64,000 nucleotides of DNA from Acanthosepion esculentum (GCA_964036315.1 OZ038480.1:15236805-15300804), one strand, 5' to 3'. Shown: positions 9,480-22,852, counted from the first letter of the stretch. Program-made: numbers and translations. Notes: generated by a model from the sequence alone, not told the origin.

Positions 9480-9755
9480 TTTAGAACGAAATTGTGATTG
9501 AAGTTATTTCTGTGTATGACTAATGCATTGAATAAATTGTTATGTAGGAAACCTTTCGTATGTTGATAAATACAAAGATGAGGACAATAGTCCGAATAAT
9601 GTACATAATACCTCATCTCATAAATATAGACAGATACTGAAGGGTCGAAATGGTGTAATAAATATAGCAACAAAGATGAGGACAATAGTCCGAATAATGT
9701 AAATAGTGTACATAATACCTCATCTCAGGAATATAGACAGATACTAATTTCTGCA
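9480..9755 (+). mobile_element. Family F remnant, two 3' units
   Basis: Two degenerate direct copies of the ~105 bp family F 3' end (AAAGATGAGGACAATAGTCC at 9571 and 9672, each followed by ATACCTCATCTCA). The rest of the element is missing. 9284-9480 and 9756-10084 show nothing else. Confidence 0.65.
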
Positions 9756-10084
9756 AGTTCACCAATGTATTGTAAGCAATATTTATTAAAGTTTATTTTA
9801 TATATGCCTACTTCAAAATTATTGTTATAATGAACATTTTTGGCTCTGATCATAATAAATTTTTAGATGCAATTAGAATTATTTTAATATTATTAAGATT
9901 GGGTACATTACTTTGAATAATAGATGTTAAGAAGTTATAGGTAATATTATGTTTAATTTTATCTGATTTAATAGCCGAATTACACGCGCCTTACTGAGTG
10001 TCACACATTTTTTGTGAGAAAATGATTGATTTTAAATCCTTGTTATAATTTGTGGAGAAAAAATTATGTATTTCAATATAACTC

Positions 10085-10830
10085 AATGATCTTGCCGATG
10101 TGACCTCCATCTTCTGGCTTTCTCCTTCTATATTTTGGATAGGTGTCATTCCCTTGTTCAAATTTAAATTTAATTTAAATCAAAGGGAAAAAAATTAAAT
10201 GGCGAATGTGTGCAAAACCCCTTTGATATGTATTTGACCCCTTTGACATGTATTTGACCCCTTTGATATGTATTTGACCCCTTTGATATGTATTTGATGC
10301 AATACTTGTTTGAATGAATTGATGAGCAGATTTCGACATTGATATGACAGTTGAATTATCAAAACATATATGTATTGTAAGGCACTACACACTGATTGGC
10401 GATTTCTTGCTCAACTTGACGTCCATATTGTCTCATTTTACTATTGACGATGTGACCTCTATCTTCTGGGTTTCTCCTTCTATATTTTGGATAGGAGTCA
10501 TTCCCTTGTTTAAATTCAAATTTAATTTAAATCAAATGGAAAAAAATTCAATGGCGAATGTGTGCAAAACCCCTTTGATATGTATTTGACCCTTTTGATA
10601 TGTATTTGATGCAATACATGTTTGAATATGACAGTTGAATTATCACAACATATATGTATTGTAAGGCACTACCCACTGATTAGCGATTTCTTGCTCAACT
10701 TGACGTTCATATTGTCTCATTTTAATCTTGCCGATGTGATCTCCATCTTCTGGGTTTCTCCTTTTATATTTTGGATAGGAGCCATTACCTTGTTCAAATT
10801 TAAATTTAATTTAAATTAAAGGGAAAAAAT
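10085..10830. repeat. Tandem repeat with nested 20 bp repeat
   Basis: Three units of about 350, 290 and 100 bp starting at CCGATGTGACCTCCATCTTC-type sequence (near 10093, 10447, 10735). Unit one contains four copies of a 20 bp motif (CCCCTTTGATATGTATTTGA) and unit two contains two, which explains the size difference. The ORFs on both strands (for example 10344-10589 and 10622-10819) follow the repeat and are not credible genes. Confidence 0.85.
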
Positions 10831-11012
10831 TAAGTTGTAGGGTTTGCCGGCCCACCTCCGAAGACCACCTTTGATCAAAATGAAATATAATTATCCGAGT
10901 ACTCTGGGTAGTGTAGTTTCAGAATATATATATATTGTTATGGGGAGCTATCTGTAAAACCTTAGAAGGAGTTCGATAACAAACAGACAAAGGCTACAAC
11001 TTTATATATAGA

Positions 11013-11095
<83 letters not shown>

Positions 11096-12690
11096 TTACT
11101 ATTGTTATTAGTATTATCATTTTTTATTGTAGATTTTGTCAGCTTTTCTTTTAGAATTGTCGATGAAATAATAAGGTATTAGAGAGTTTTAGAAATATTT
11201 TCAATATATATTTATTCTGCAGATTCTTAGTGTTTTTAAATAAAATCCTCTAATTACTTCAGGTTTTATTCTGCTGCAGTGTTGAGAATAATAGTTTATG
11301 AGGTCATTCTTATTTGTAGATTTTCCGCAAACTTTTATTTAAAGGTCGCTATTTGTTCTATTGGACATGATATCTTGTAAGTGTAATGCGTTATTAGGTT
11401 CGGCCTCAAAAGTAAAATCTATTGTGGATTTAACACTATTAAATCTATCTAAAGGATAAGTTTTACTACAATTCATCAACCCTCAGTATTTTAAAAATAA
11501 TTTTGAATTTTTTTGTGTGTTTATAAACGTGCCGGTTTTTTTAAATACGGATTTCAAAAACGACATTTTCAGGAAATAATAGCAGTAACTATAGTAAATC
11601 TTAAGCCAAAGTACCTAAAATTCAATATAAGATTAGATTAGGGAGAATATATTTTTATTTTTTAAGATTACTGGGTAGTTAAAAATTATATAAAAAAAGG
11701 CGTGCACGTTATATTCATCAAGTAATTTTAACAGATATGTTTCCCGTAGAAAAAAAATAGTTAAATTTCCAGTTGTCAATAGACTGCCAATAAAATTTAA
11801 ATGAACACATACCTCCGTGTTAAAAAAATTCATTTGTGCGATATTTTTAAACTGAAAATAAATAATATTTCTTTCAAATCTGATTAATTAAACTTTAAAT
11901 CAACTAATATTCCTCAAATAAATTTTCAGAAATCTATATTTTATTTTTGAAAGATTTTTTTAATAAAGAGAATTAAATTATGCTGACAGATTGTTAAAAA
12001 CGGCGCTAAAATCAGCGATTTTTATTGATTTAAAAAAATATTCTCCCAGTCAATTTAAATTAGTTTTGAAATACAACAAGTGTTTTGCTTATAGAAAATA
12101 TTAAATTTAATCTATTAGCCTGAAATTAAAATTATTTAAATCAAAACTAAAATAAAAGCTTCAAGAAAGATTTTTCATTTTTTAAAATTGATTTTAAACC
12201 TTAGGTATCGCGTTTCTGTGGAGGTACCTACTTTAAAGTGAAGCAGTTTTGAGAGAACTAGAAATCCTACCAGGATTTATTATTGGTGAGCTCAATCTTA
12301 ACAACGTATGATGCGCAGATGCTACCGAGTTCATGGAAGACATAGAACGAAAACTGCTTGGGGTGTAATGATTAAAAAAATGTTTGTTTATAGATCAATA
12401 CGGAAGAAAAGGTCTTACAAACATTTAGTTTATAGAATACCCCATATATATGAATAAATTATTGTTTTATTACTTTGCACATTATTATGGGCCCCTTGAA
12501 ATTTTATCATCTTTATTAGTATTTTATATTTTGATTTTATTAACTTTTCTAAAGTTTCGACATAGACATGACTTGCGACACCTTTATTGCTTTCAAGAGA
12601 TCTTTGCTTGAATGTTGTTTTCCATTCCTATATAATTCTGAGTGATGCGTGGATAAAATGCGATTTGCAGGTCAGGAACACTAGAAGTTT
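10831..12690. other. AT-rich intergenic sequence with interspersed repeats
   Basis: Contains a TTA/TTG tract at 11015-11093. The segment 11440-11630 is shared with 50905-51080 (TATAAACGTGCCG). The segment 12185-12235 is shared in inverted orientation with about 30520-30580 (GGAGGTACCTA). No gene recognised. Confidence 0.6.
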
Positions 12691-12693
12691 AAG

Positions 12694-13300
12694 TCAGGAA
12701 GTTTAAGTATCTGGGAAGCGTTTTGACAGAGGATGGTAAGTGCGACACTGAGACCCGTAGACGTATTGGGATGGCCAAGGACACATTCCAAAAGTGGAGC
12801 AGAGTATTGCGAGACAGGAGGATTTCTTTGGTAACAAAGAAAAGAATACTGAACTGTTACATGACATCTGTCCTTCTTTACGGCATCGAATGTTGGACGA
12901 TTTCCTCAAAGATGAAGCAGAGACTCGAGGCGACAGAGATGTGGTTCTACAGAAAGATGCTAAGGATATCATGGACCGAACGTGTGAGCGACGATGAGGT
13001 CTTAGAGAGGTTGCAAACAAGAAGGAGGCTTATACTTAATATCAGGAAGAGGCAGCTGGGGTTTCTGGGACACATAATGAGGAAGGAGGGCCTGGAGAAT
13101 CTGATACCCACTCGTCGTATAGAGGGAAAGAGAGACAGTGAAAAACAACGCGTGGCATAGCTGGCGGGCTTAAGCAAGTGGATGACAGAACTTGGTCTGG
13201 GGGGAGATAGCAGAGAGAAAGAACTTGTTGAGAGCTGCAAGGGATAGAGGAAGGTGGGGAGCCATGATCGCCTACGTCCTGAAAGGAGATGGCACATAGA
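12694..13300 (+). pseudogene. LINE-A polyprotein C-terminal part
   Basis: The best LINE-A copy. It opens with FKYLGSVLTEDG, the conserved step after the RT palm, then RRISLVTKKRILNCY, LLYGIECWTI and WFYRKMLRISWTERVSDDEV, ending LGFLGHIMRKEGLENLIP. A frame of 145 codons (12723-13160) is intact. Beyond it the tail (AGLSKWMTELGLGGD, then GSHDRL) continues with stops. The RT catalytic motifs lie upstream and are missing, so the copy is 5'-truncated, as is usual for LINEs. Confidence 0.8.
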
Positions 13301-13309
13301 AAGATTTGC

Positions 13310-13938
13310 GTGCGTTCGTATGCGTGTGGGACTTTCTGACAAATCGGTTTATATACATTTGAGTTTCTAAACGTTTCTCTATACTTCTGTGTGTGTGTGT
13401 ATATGCGTGTCTGTGAGTGAATATGTGTGTGTGTGTGCGTTAGTGTTGTGTGCGTGTGTGTGATCAGAGTTGGTGAACTGGACAAGCACACATAAAAAAA
13501 AATGTAGACTGAGTCCAATGCTGTGTTCATCTTATAAAGGCGGTCTTCTCACCGGTCAGGTTATGTTTTCCCATAGCAGGAAAATGTTGTCAAGACGTAA
13601 ACAGCCTCGACGGTGGGAGGGAGTTGAGGGGCGACTATGGTTTGCTGAATCTTGATAATATATCCAAGATCAAGGAACTTTGAATTTCTACATGTAACCA
13701 TCCAGAAATAGATGTATAATTACTCATTTATTTATTCTCACCAAAGGTTTTTGGTCGAGACGACAGAAATCTCAAAGAAAAAAACCAGTCGTTAAGCCGG
13801 TTTCATTATTTTCATAGTATTGCCAATTTAATCGTACAAATAACAAATGGCGTAATCAAGGCATAATTCTGCTCATTCCTCCATTAGTTAGTAAGTCAAT
13901 TAGCACGTGAGTTATATCCTGTCATTGCGTCAGATAAA
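13310..13938. other. GT-rich tract and unique flank
   Basis: GT/GC microsatellite at 13388-13465, then ordinary sequence. Just before the satellite (13905-13940) the flank resembles 27575-27600, the dispersed satellite relative. Confidence 0.5.
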
Positions 13939-13939
13939 T

Positions 13940-14105
13940 AATGGACCGTTTCTTTCATTATTGCGCGGAAAGACAGAAGAAAAGATATATTAGTGACACA
14001 AAGAAAGAAAGAAAAAAAGAAAAAAAATAGAAAGAAAGAATGGACCATTCCTTTTTTACTGCCTTCCTTCATGAAAGACAGAAGAAAAGATATATCATAA
14101 ACGCA

Positions 14106-14161
<56 letters not shown>

Positions 14162-14394
14162 ACTAATGCCCCATTCCTTTTATTATATATAGGAAAGTCA
14201 GGAGAAAAGATATAGCATAGACGAAAAGAAAGAAAGAAAGAAAAGAAGAAAGAAAGAAAAGAAGAAAGAAAGAAAGAAAGAACTAATGGACCATTCCTTT
14301 TATTATTGATAAGAAAGTTAGGCGAAAAGATATAGCAAAGAAAGAAAGAAAGAAATAAAGAAAGAAAGAATGAATGAATGAATGAATGAATGAA
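13940..14394. repeat. Diverged edge units of the satellite
   Basis: Four irregular units starting at AATGGACC or relatives (13941, 14039, 14165, 14284). Bodies are strongly diverged and GAAA tracts long. They differ from each other far more than the core units do, the usual picture at the edge of a homogenised array. Confidence 0.85.
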
Positions 14395-17300
14395 TGAATG
14401 GACCTTCCTTTTTTATTGCAAAGAAAGACAGAAGAAAAGATATATCACAGACGAAAATCAAAAATAAAAGAAGGGAAAAAGAAAGAAAGAAAGAAAGAAA
14501 GAAAGAATGGACCTTCCCTTTTTATTGCAAAGAAAGACAGAAGAAAAGATATATCACAGACGAAAATCAAAAATAAAGGAAGGAAAAAAGAAAGAAAGAA
14601 AGAAAGATAGAATGGACCTTCCCTTTTTATTGCAAAAAAAGACAGAAGAAAAGATATATCACAGACGAAAATCAAAAATAAAGGAAGGAAAAAAGAAAGA
14701 AAGAAAGAAAGATAGAATGGACCTTCCCTTTTTATTGCAAAAAAAGACAGAAGAAAAGATATATCACAGACGAAAATCAAAAATAAAGGAAGGGAAAAAG
14801 AAAGAAAGAAAGAAAGATAGAATGGACCTTCCCTTTTTATTGCAAAGAAAGACAGAAGAAAAGATATATCACAGACGAAAATCAAAAATAAAGGAAGGAA
14901 AAAAGAAAGAAAGAAAGAAAGAATGGACCTTCCCTTTTTATTGCAAAGAAAGACAGAAGAAAAGATATATCACAGACGAAAATTAAAAATAAAGGAAGGA
15001 AAAAAGAAAGAAAGAAAGAAAGAATGGACCTTCCCTTTTTATTGCAAAAAAAGACAGAAGAAAAGATATATCACAGACGAAAATCAAAAATAAAGGAAGG
15101 GAAAAAGAAAGAAAAAAAGAAAGAAAGAATGGACCTTCCCTTTTTATTGCAAAGAAAGACAGAAGAAAAGATATATCACAGACGAAAATTAAAAATAAAG
15201 GAAGGGAAAAAGAAAGAAAGAAAGAAAGATAGAATGGACCTTCCCTTTTTATTGCAAAAAAAGACAGAAGAAAAGATATATCACAGACGAAAATTAAAAA
15301 TAAAGGAAGGAAAAAAGAAAGAAAGAAAGAAAGAATGGACCTTCCCTTTTTATTGCAAAAAAAGACAGAAGAAAAGATATATCACAGACGAAAATCAAAA
15401 ATAAAGGAAGGGAAAAAGAAAAGAAAAAGAAAGAAAGAATGGACCTTCCCTTTTTATTGCAAAGAAAGACAGAAGAAAAGATATATCACAGACGAAAATT
15501 AAAAATAAAGGAAGGAAAAAAGAAAGAAAGAAAGAAAGAATGGACCTTCCCTTTTTATTGCAAAAAAAGACAGAAGAAAAGATATATCACAGACGAAAAT
15601 TAAAAATAAAGGAAGGAAAAAAGAAAGAAAGAAAGAAAGAATGGACCTTCCCTTTTTATTGCAAAAAAAGACAGAAGAAAAGATATATCACAGACGAAAA
15701 TCAAAAATAAAGGAAGGGAAAAAGAAAGAAAAAAAGAAAGAAAGAATGGACCTTCCCTTTTTATTGCAAAGAAAGACAGAAGAAAAGATATATCACAGAC
15801 GAAAATCAAAAATAAAGGAAGGGAAAAAGAAAGAAAAAAAGAAAGAAAGAATGGACCTTCCCTTTTTATTGCAAAAAAAGACAGAAGTAAAGATATATCA
15901 CAGACGAAAATCAAAAATAAAGGAAGGAAAAAAGAAAGAAAGAAAGAAAGATAGAATGGACCTTCCCTTTTTATTGCAAAGAAAGACAGAAGAAAAGATA
16001 TATCACAGACGAAAATCAAAAATAAAGGAAGGGAAAAAGAAAGAAAAAAAGAAAGAAAGAATGGACCTTCCCTTTTTATTGCAAAGAAAGACAGAAGAAA
16101 AGATATATCACAGACGAAAATTAAAAATAAAGGAAGGAAAAAAGAAAGAAAGAAAGAAAGAAAGAATGGACCTTCCCTTTTTATTGCAAAAAAAGACAGA
16201 AGAAAAGATATATCACAGACGAAAATCAAAAATAAAGGAAGGGAAAAAGAAAGAAAGAAAGAAAGAAAGAATGGACCTTCCCTTTTTATTGCAAAAAAAG
16301 ACAGAAGAAAAGATATATTACAGACGAAAATCAAAAATAAAGGAAGGGAAAAAGAAAGAAAGAAAGAAAGAATGGACCTTCCCTTTTTATTGCAAAAAAA
16401 GACAGAAGAAAAGATATATCACAGACGAAAATCAAAAATAAAGGAAGGGAAAAAGAAAGAAAAAAAGAAAGAAAGAATGGACCTTCCCTTTTTATTGCAA
16501 AGAAAGACAGAAGAAAAGATATATCACAGACGAAAATCAAAAATAAAGGAAGGAAAAAAGAAAGAAAGAAAGATAGAATGGACCTTCCCTTTTTATTGCA
16601 AAAAAAGACAGAAGAAAAGATATATCACAGACGAAAATCAAAAATAAAGGAAGGGAAAAAGAAAGAAAGAAAGAAAGATAGAATGGACCTTCACTTTTTA
16701 TTGCAAAAAAAGACAGAAGAAAAGATATATCACAGACGAAAATTAAAAATAAAGGAAGGAAAAAAGAAAGAAAGAAAGATAGAATGGACCTTCCCTTTTT
16801 ATTGCAAAAAAAGACAGAAGAAAAGATATATCACAGACGAAAATCCAAAATAAAGGAAGGGAAAAAGAAAGAAAGAAAGAAAGAATGGACCTTCCCTTTT
16901 TATTGCAAAAAAAGACAGAAGAAAAGATATATCACAGACGAAAATCAAAAATAAAGGAAGGGAAAAAGAAAGAAAGAAAGAAAGATAGAATGGACCTTCC
17001 CTTTTTATTGCAAAAAAAGACAGAAGAAAAGATATATCACAGACGAAAATTAAAAATAAAGGTAGGAAAAAAGAAAGAAAGAAAGATAGAATGGACCTTC
17101 CCTTTTTATTGCAAAGAAAAACAGAAGAAAAGATATATCACAGACGAAAATCAAAAATAAAGGAAAGGAAAAAGAAAGAAAGAAATAAAGAAAGAATGGA
17201 CCTTCCCTTTTTATTGCAAAAAAAGACAGAAGAAAAGATATATCACAGACGAAAATCAAAAATAAAGGAAGGAAAAAAGAAAGAAAGAAAGATAGAATGG

Positions 17301-19226
17301 ACCTTCCCTTTTTATTGCAAAAAAAGACAGAAGAAAAGATATATCACAGACGAAAATTAAAAATAAAGGAAGGAAAAAAGAAAGAAAGAAAGATAGAATG
17401 GACCTTCCTTTTTTATTGCAAAAAAAGACAGAAGAAAAGATATATCACAGACGAAAATCAAAAATAAAGGAAGGGAAAAAGAAAGAAAGAAAGAAAGAAT
17501 GGACCTTCCCTTTTTATTGCAAAAAAAGACAGAAGAAAAGATATATCACAGACGAAAATCAAAAATAAAGGAAGGGAAAAAGAAAGAAAGAAAGAAAGAT
17601 AGAATGGACCTTCCCTTTTTATTGCAAAAAAAGACAGAAGAAAAGATATATCACAGACGAAAATTAAAAATAAAGGTAGGAAAAAAGAAAGAAAGAAAGA
17701 TAGAATGGACCTTCCCTTTTTATTGCAAAGAAAGACAGAAGAAAAGATATATCACAGACGAAAATCAAAAATAAAGGAAGGGAAAAAGAAAGAAAGAAAT
17801 AAAGAAAGAATGGACCTTCCCTTTTTATTGCAAAAAAAGACAGAAGAAAAGATATATCACAGACGAAAATCAAAAATAAAGGAAGGAAAAAAGAAAGAAA
17901 GAAAGATAGAATGGACCTTCCCTTTTTATTGCAAAAAAAGACAGAAGAAAAGATATATCACAGACGAAAATCAAAAATAAAGGAAGGGAAAAAGAAAGAA
18001 AGAAAGAAAGATAGAATGGACCTTCCCTTTTTATTGCAAAAAAAGACAGAAGAAAAGATATATCACAGACGAAAATTAAAAATAAAGGAAGGAAAGAAGA
18101 AAGAAAGAAAGATAGAATGGACCTTCCCTTTTTATTGCAAAAAAAGACAGAAGAAAAGATATATCACAGACGAAAATCAAAAATAAAGGAAGGGAAAAAG
18201 AAAGAAAGAAAGAAAGAATGGGCCTTCCCTTTTTATTGCAAAAAAAGACAGAAGAAAAGATATATCACAGACGAAAATCAAAAATAAAGGAAGGGAAAAA
18301 GAAAGAAAAAAAGAAAGAAAGAATGGACCTTCCCTTTTTATTGCAAAGAAAGACAGAAGAAAAGATATATCACAGACGAAAATCAAAAATAAAGGAAGGA
18401 AAAAAGAAAGAAAGAAAGAAAGATAGAATGGACCTTCCCTTTTTATTGCAAAAAAGACAGAAGAAAAGATATATCACAGACGAAAATTAAAAATAAAGGA
18501 AGGAAAAAAGAAAGAAAGAAAGAAAGAATGGACCTTCCCTTTTTATTGCAAAAAAAGACAGAAGAAAAGATATATCACAGACGAAAATCAAAAATAAAGG
18601 AAGGAAAAAAGAAAGAAAAAAAGAAAGATAGAATGGACCTTCCCTTTTTATTGCAAAGAAAGACAGAAGAAAAGATATATCACAGACGAAAATCAAAAAT
18701 AAAGGAAGGGAAAAAGAAAGAAAGAAAGAAAGAAAGAATGGACCTTCCCTTTTTATTGCAAAGAAAGACAGAAGAAAAGATATATCACAGACGAAAATCA
18801 AAAATAAAGGAAGGGAAAAAGAAAGAAAGATAGAATGGACCTTCCCTTTTTATTGCAAAAAAAGACAGAAGAAAAGATATATCACAGACGAAAATCAAAA
18901 ATAAAGGAAGTGAAAAAGAAAGAAAGAAAGAAAGATAGAATGGACCTTCCCTTTTTATTGCAAAGAAAGACAGAAGAAAAGATATATCACAGACGAAAAT
19001 CAAAAATAAAGGAAGGAAAAAAGAAAGAAAGAAAGAAAGAATGGACCTTCCCTTTTTATTGCAAAGAAAGACAGAAGAAAAGATATATCACAGACGAAAA
19101 TCAAAAATAAAGGAAGGAAAAAAGAAAGAAAGAAAGAAAGATAGAATGGACCTTCCCTTTTTATTACAAAGAAAGACAGAAGAAAAGATATATCACAGAC
19201 GAAAATCAAAAATAAAGGAAGGGAAA

Positions 19227-19258
<32 letters not shown>

Positions 19259-21216
19259 ATGGACCTTCCCTTTTTATGGCAAAAAAAGACAGAAGAAAAG
19301 ATATATCACAGACGAAAATCAAAAATAAAGGAAGGGAAAAAGAAAGAAAGAAAGAAAGATAGAATGGACCTTCCCTTTTTATTGCAAAGAAAGACAGAAG
19401 AAAAGATATATCACAGACGAAAATCAAAAATAAAGGAAGGGAAAAAGAAAGAAAGAAAGAAAGAAAGAATAGACCTTCCCTTTTTATTGCAAAAAAAGAC
19501 AGAAGAAAAGATATATCACAGACGAAAATCAAAAATAAAGGAAGGGAAAAAGAAAGAAAAAAAGAAAGATAGAATGGACCTTCCCTTTTTATTGCAAAGA
19601 AAGACAGAAGAAAAGATATATCACAGACGAAAATTAAAAATAAAGGAAGGAAAAAAGAAAGAAAGAAAGATAGAATGGACCTTCCCTTTTTATGGCAAAA
19701 AAAGACAGAAGAAAAGATATATCACAGACGAAAATCAAAAATAAAGGAAGGGAAAAAGAAAGAAAGAAAGAAAGATAGAATGGACCTTCCCTTTTTATTG
19801 CAAAAAAAGACAGAAGAAAAGATATATCACAGACGAAAATCAAAAATAAAGGAAGGGAAAAAGAAAGAAAGAAAGAAAGATAGAATGGACCTTCCCTTTT
19901 TATTGCAAAAAAAGACAGAAGAAAAGATATATCACAGACGAAAATCAAAAATAAAGGAAGGGAAAAAGAAAGAAAGAAAGAAAGATAGAATGGACCTTCC
20001 CTTTTTATTGCAAAGAAAGACAGAAGAAAAGATATATCACAGACGAAAATCAAAAATAAAGGAAGGGAAAAAGAAAGAAAGAAAGAAAGAAAGAATGGAC
20101 CTTCCCTTTTTATTGCAAAAAAAGACAGAAGAAAAGATATATCACAGACGAAAATCAAAAATAAAGGAAGGGAAAAAGAAAGAAAAAAAGAAAGATAGAA
20201 TGGACCTTCCCTTTTTATTGCAAAGAAAGACAGAAGAAAAGATATATCACAGACGAAAATTAAAAATAAAGGAAGGGAAAAAGAAAGAAAGAAAGATAGA
20301 ATGGACCTTCCCTTTTTATTGCAAAAAAAGACAGAAGAAAAGATATATCACAGACGAAAATCAAAAATAAAGGAAGGGAAAAAGAAAGAAAGAAAGAAAG
20401 ATAGAATGGACCTTCCCTTTTTATTGCAAAAAAAGACAGAAGAAAAGATATATCACAGACGAAAATCAAAAATAAAGGAAGGGAAAAAGAAAGAAAGAAA
20501 GAAAGATAGAATGGACCTTCCCTTTTTATTGCAAAAAAAGACAGAAGAAAAGATATATCACAGACGAAAATCAAAAATAAAGGAAGGAAAAAAGAAAGAA
20601 AGAAAGAAAGATAGAATGGACCTTCCCTTTTTATTGCAAAAAAAGACAGAAGAAAAGATATATCACAGACGAAAATCAAAAATAAAGGAAGGAAAAAAGA
20701 AAGAAAGAAAGATAGAATGGACCTTCCCTTTTTATTGAAAAAAAAGACAGAAGAAAAGATATATCACAGACGAAAATCAAAAATAAAGGAAGGGAAAAAG
20801 AAAGAAAGAAAGAAAGATAGAATGGACCTTCCCTTTTTATTGCAAAAAAAGACAGAAGAAAAGATATATCACAGACGAAAATCAAAAATAAAGGAAGGGA
20901 AAAAGAAAGAAAGAAAGAAAGATAGAATGGACCTTCCCTTTTTATTGCAAAAAAAGACAGAAGAAAAGATATATCACAGACGAAAATCAAAAATAAAGGA
21001 AGGAAAAAAGAAAGAAAGAAAGAAAGATAGAATGGACCTTCCCTTTTTATTGCAAAAACAGACAGAAGAAAAGATATATCACAGACGAAAATCAAAAATA
21101 AAGGAAGGGAAAAAGAAAGAAAGAAAGAAAGATAGAATGGACCTTCCCTTTTTATTGCAAAAAAAGACAGAAGAAAAGATATATCACAGACGAAAATCAA
21201 AAATAAAGGAAGGAAA

Positions 21217-21249
<33 letters not shown>

Positions 21250-21385
21250 ATGGACCTTCCCTTTTTATTGCAAAAAAAGACAGAAGAAAAGATATATCAC
21301 AGACGAAAATCAAAAATAAAGGAAGAAAGGATGGAAGGAAAGAAAGAAAAGAAAGAAAAGAAAGAAAGAAAGAAAAAAGATGAAG
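14395..21385. repeat. ~103 bp satellite array, core
   Basis: Roughly 65-70 head-to-tail units. Each has AATGGACCTTCCCTTTTTAT, then GACAGAAGAAAAGATATATC, ACAGACGAAAATYAAAAATA, and a purine tract of GGAAGG plus a variable number of GAAA. Most length variation is in the GAAA part (units of about 99-111 bp). The body is nearly invariant. Units whose length is a multiple of three create long frames on both strands (for example 15641-16441 plus, 15600-16334 minus). These have no start context or family and are not genes. The last unit decays into AAGGAAAG-type repeats after 21320. Confidence 0.95.
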
Positions 21386-21695
21386 CAATAACGCTCTCAT
21401 GCGTTTAACGTCTATTGCAGTTAAATTGAAAACCTTGTCAGTTTTTAACCTTTTCATTTGTACTCTTTTACTTCTTTAAATAATGCCTTGCATTTATACT
21501 TATGCATACTTATGAATGTTATTGGTATATTTGGTTAAAGCTTTTTACCCAAATATTTAACGAGGCAGTAAGAAATATTCACAGTATTGTATCGTCTTAG
21601 AATTTACAAGTAACTTATTCAATCATTAAGAATTTTGATTCGTCTAGAAAATTCTGATCGGAAAACAGTCAGTTTTTTAATCTAATTCACCCAAT
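21386..21695. other. Unique flank of the satellite
   Basis: AT-rich, no feature seen. Confidence 0.5.
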
Positions 21696-22500
21696 TCAAG
21701 GCAATAAAGCCACTAAGCCACAAGGATTTACTTGGTATGGAAGAATTAGAAACAGAAACATTGCAAAAGAGCAGGAACAAAAGAAGAGTAATCGGGAGAA
21801 CAGTAGATAGCGATTAAGAAATCTTTGAAGATTAAAGGTCACTGGAAAGCATGGAGCTGGAAGGGAGTTCCACCAGCGAGAAGTGCGAGAAAAGAAATTG
21901 TTAGCATACAACCTACGGTTACATCTAGCCAACTCAAATGTAAATTGATGAGATCGCGATGCCAGTCTAGTGCTGCTCTTCCATTCAAAATGTCTAGGCA
22001 CCATAGCGAAGAGCTCATCGGGAAAATAACCATGAAAGTATTTATGGAAAAGACACAGGAAGGCAGCCTTACGACGGTGTGAATGTGACTGAAACTGAGA
22101 TGCCAGGTCAGGACTAATAATATTGCTGATTCTTCTTTAGATTTTATCAAGGAGCTCTACATGAATACTCCTTGATAAAATCTAAAGAAGAATCAGCAAT
22201 ATTATCAGTCCTGACCTGGCATCTCAGTTTCAGTCACATTTCCACCGCCGTAAGGTTGCCCCACATTTGTGCCTTTTCTTTGGAAGCACCAGACCATATG
22301 TAGCAGCAATAATCAAAGCATGGACGAATTGGAGACTTATAGATATGTGAGATAGATTCTAAAGAGAAATCTTGTCTAGCACGAAACAGAGAACTTTTTT
22401 AGCAACTGACCTAGCAGTAGATTCAGTATAATCTTTCTACTTCATATCAGCCAAGAAAGTTAGTCCGAACGAGCCGGTCTTCTGGAGGTTAGCATCAGCC
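21696..22500 (-). pseudogene. LINE-B RT C-terminal and 3' end, with inverted duplication
   Basis: The minus strand reads (from 22330 down) a block of the type FDYCCYIWSGAS, then IHTVVRLPSCVFSINTFM, then ARCNRRLYANNFFSRTSRWW and NSLPAPCFPVTFNLQRF. This is the tail of a CR1/Jockey-like polyprotein. It ends with the family's 3' end (CTTAGTGGCTTTATTGCC type). A 94 bp inverted duplication (22062-22260) breaks the frame. Confidence 0.75.
22062..22260. repeat. Near-perfect 94 bp palindrome
   Basis: Left arm 22062-22155 and right arm about 22167-22260 are reverse complements with only a few mismatches, concentrated at the outer ends. They are separated by a spacer of about a dozen bases. The inner ~70 bp have one mismatch. 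The sequence is LINE-B coding, duplicated in inverse orientation. Confidence 0.9.
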
Positions 22501-22793
22501 ATACTAATGGAATGGATTTAAAAAAGGTAAAAATAAATATCTTAACATATGTGCAACAGTATCTACAACATATCAGATTTTATTATGCAAGTCAATGTTT
22601 TAGCAACTGACCTAGCAATGGATTCAATATAATCTTTCCACTTCATATCAGGCGAGAAAGTTAATCCGAACGACTGTAGGTTAGCATCAGCCATACTGAT
22701 GGAATAGATTTAAAAAAGGTAAAATAATAAATATCTTAACATATCTGCAACAGTATCTACAAGATATCAGATTTTATTATGCAAGTCAATGTT
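22401..22793. repeat. Tandem duplication of a ~200 bp unit
   Basis: AGCAACTGACCTAGCA starts both units (22401 and 22602). They share the ATTCARTATAATCTTTC part and the AAATATCTTAACATAT part. The parent sequence is LINE-B related. Confidence 0.85.
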
Positions 22794-22852
22794 TTAATAA
22801 TAAAACTTATATCAACCAACCAATATTAGCAAAACTTTCGGGATATACATAT

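Noticed and set aside
13042..13530. 162-codon minus-strand ORF
   Set aside because: Antisense of LINE-A plus the GT repeat (poly Thr-His).
14395..21340. Many ORFs of 90-266 codons on both strands in the satellite (MDLPFLLQKKTEEK and IFVCDISFLLSFFAIKRE types)
   Set aside because: They are translations of the repeat unit in both directions, appear wherever unit length is a multiple of three, and break when it is not. No start context or family.
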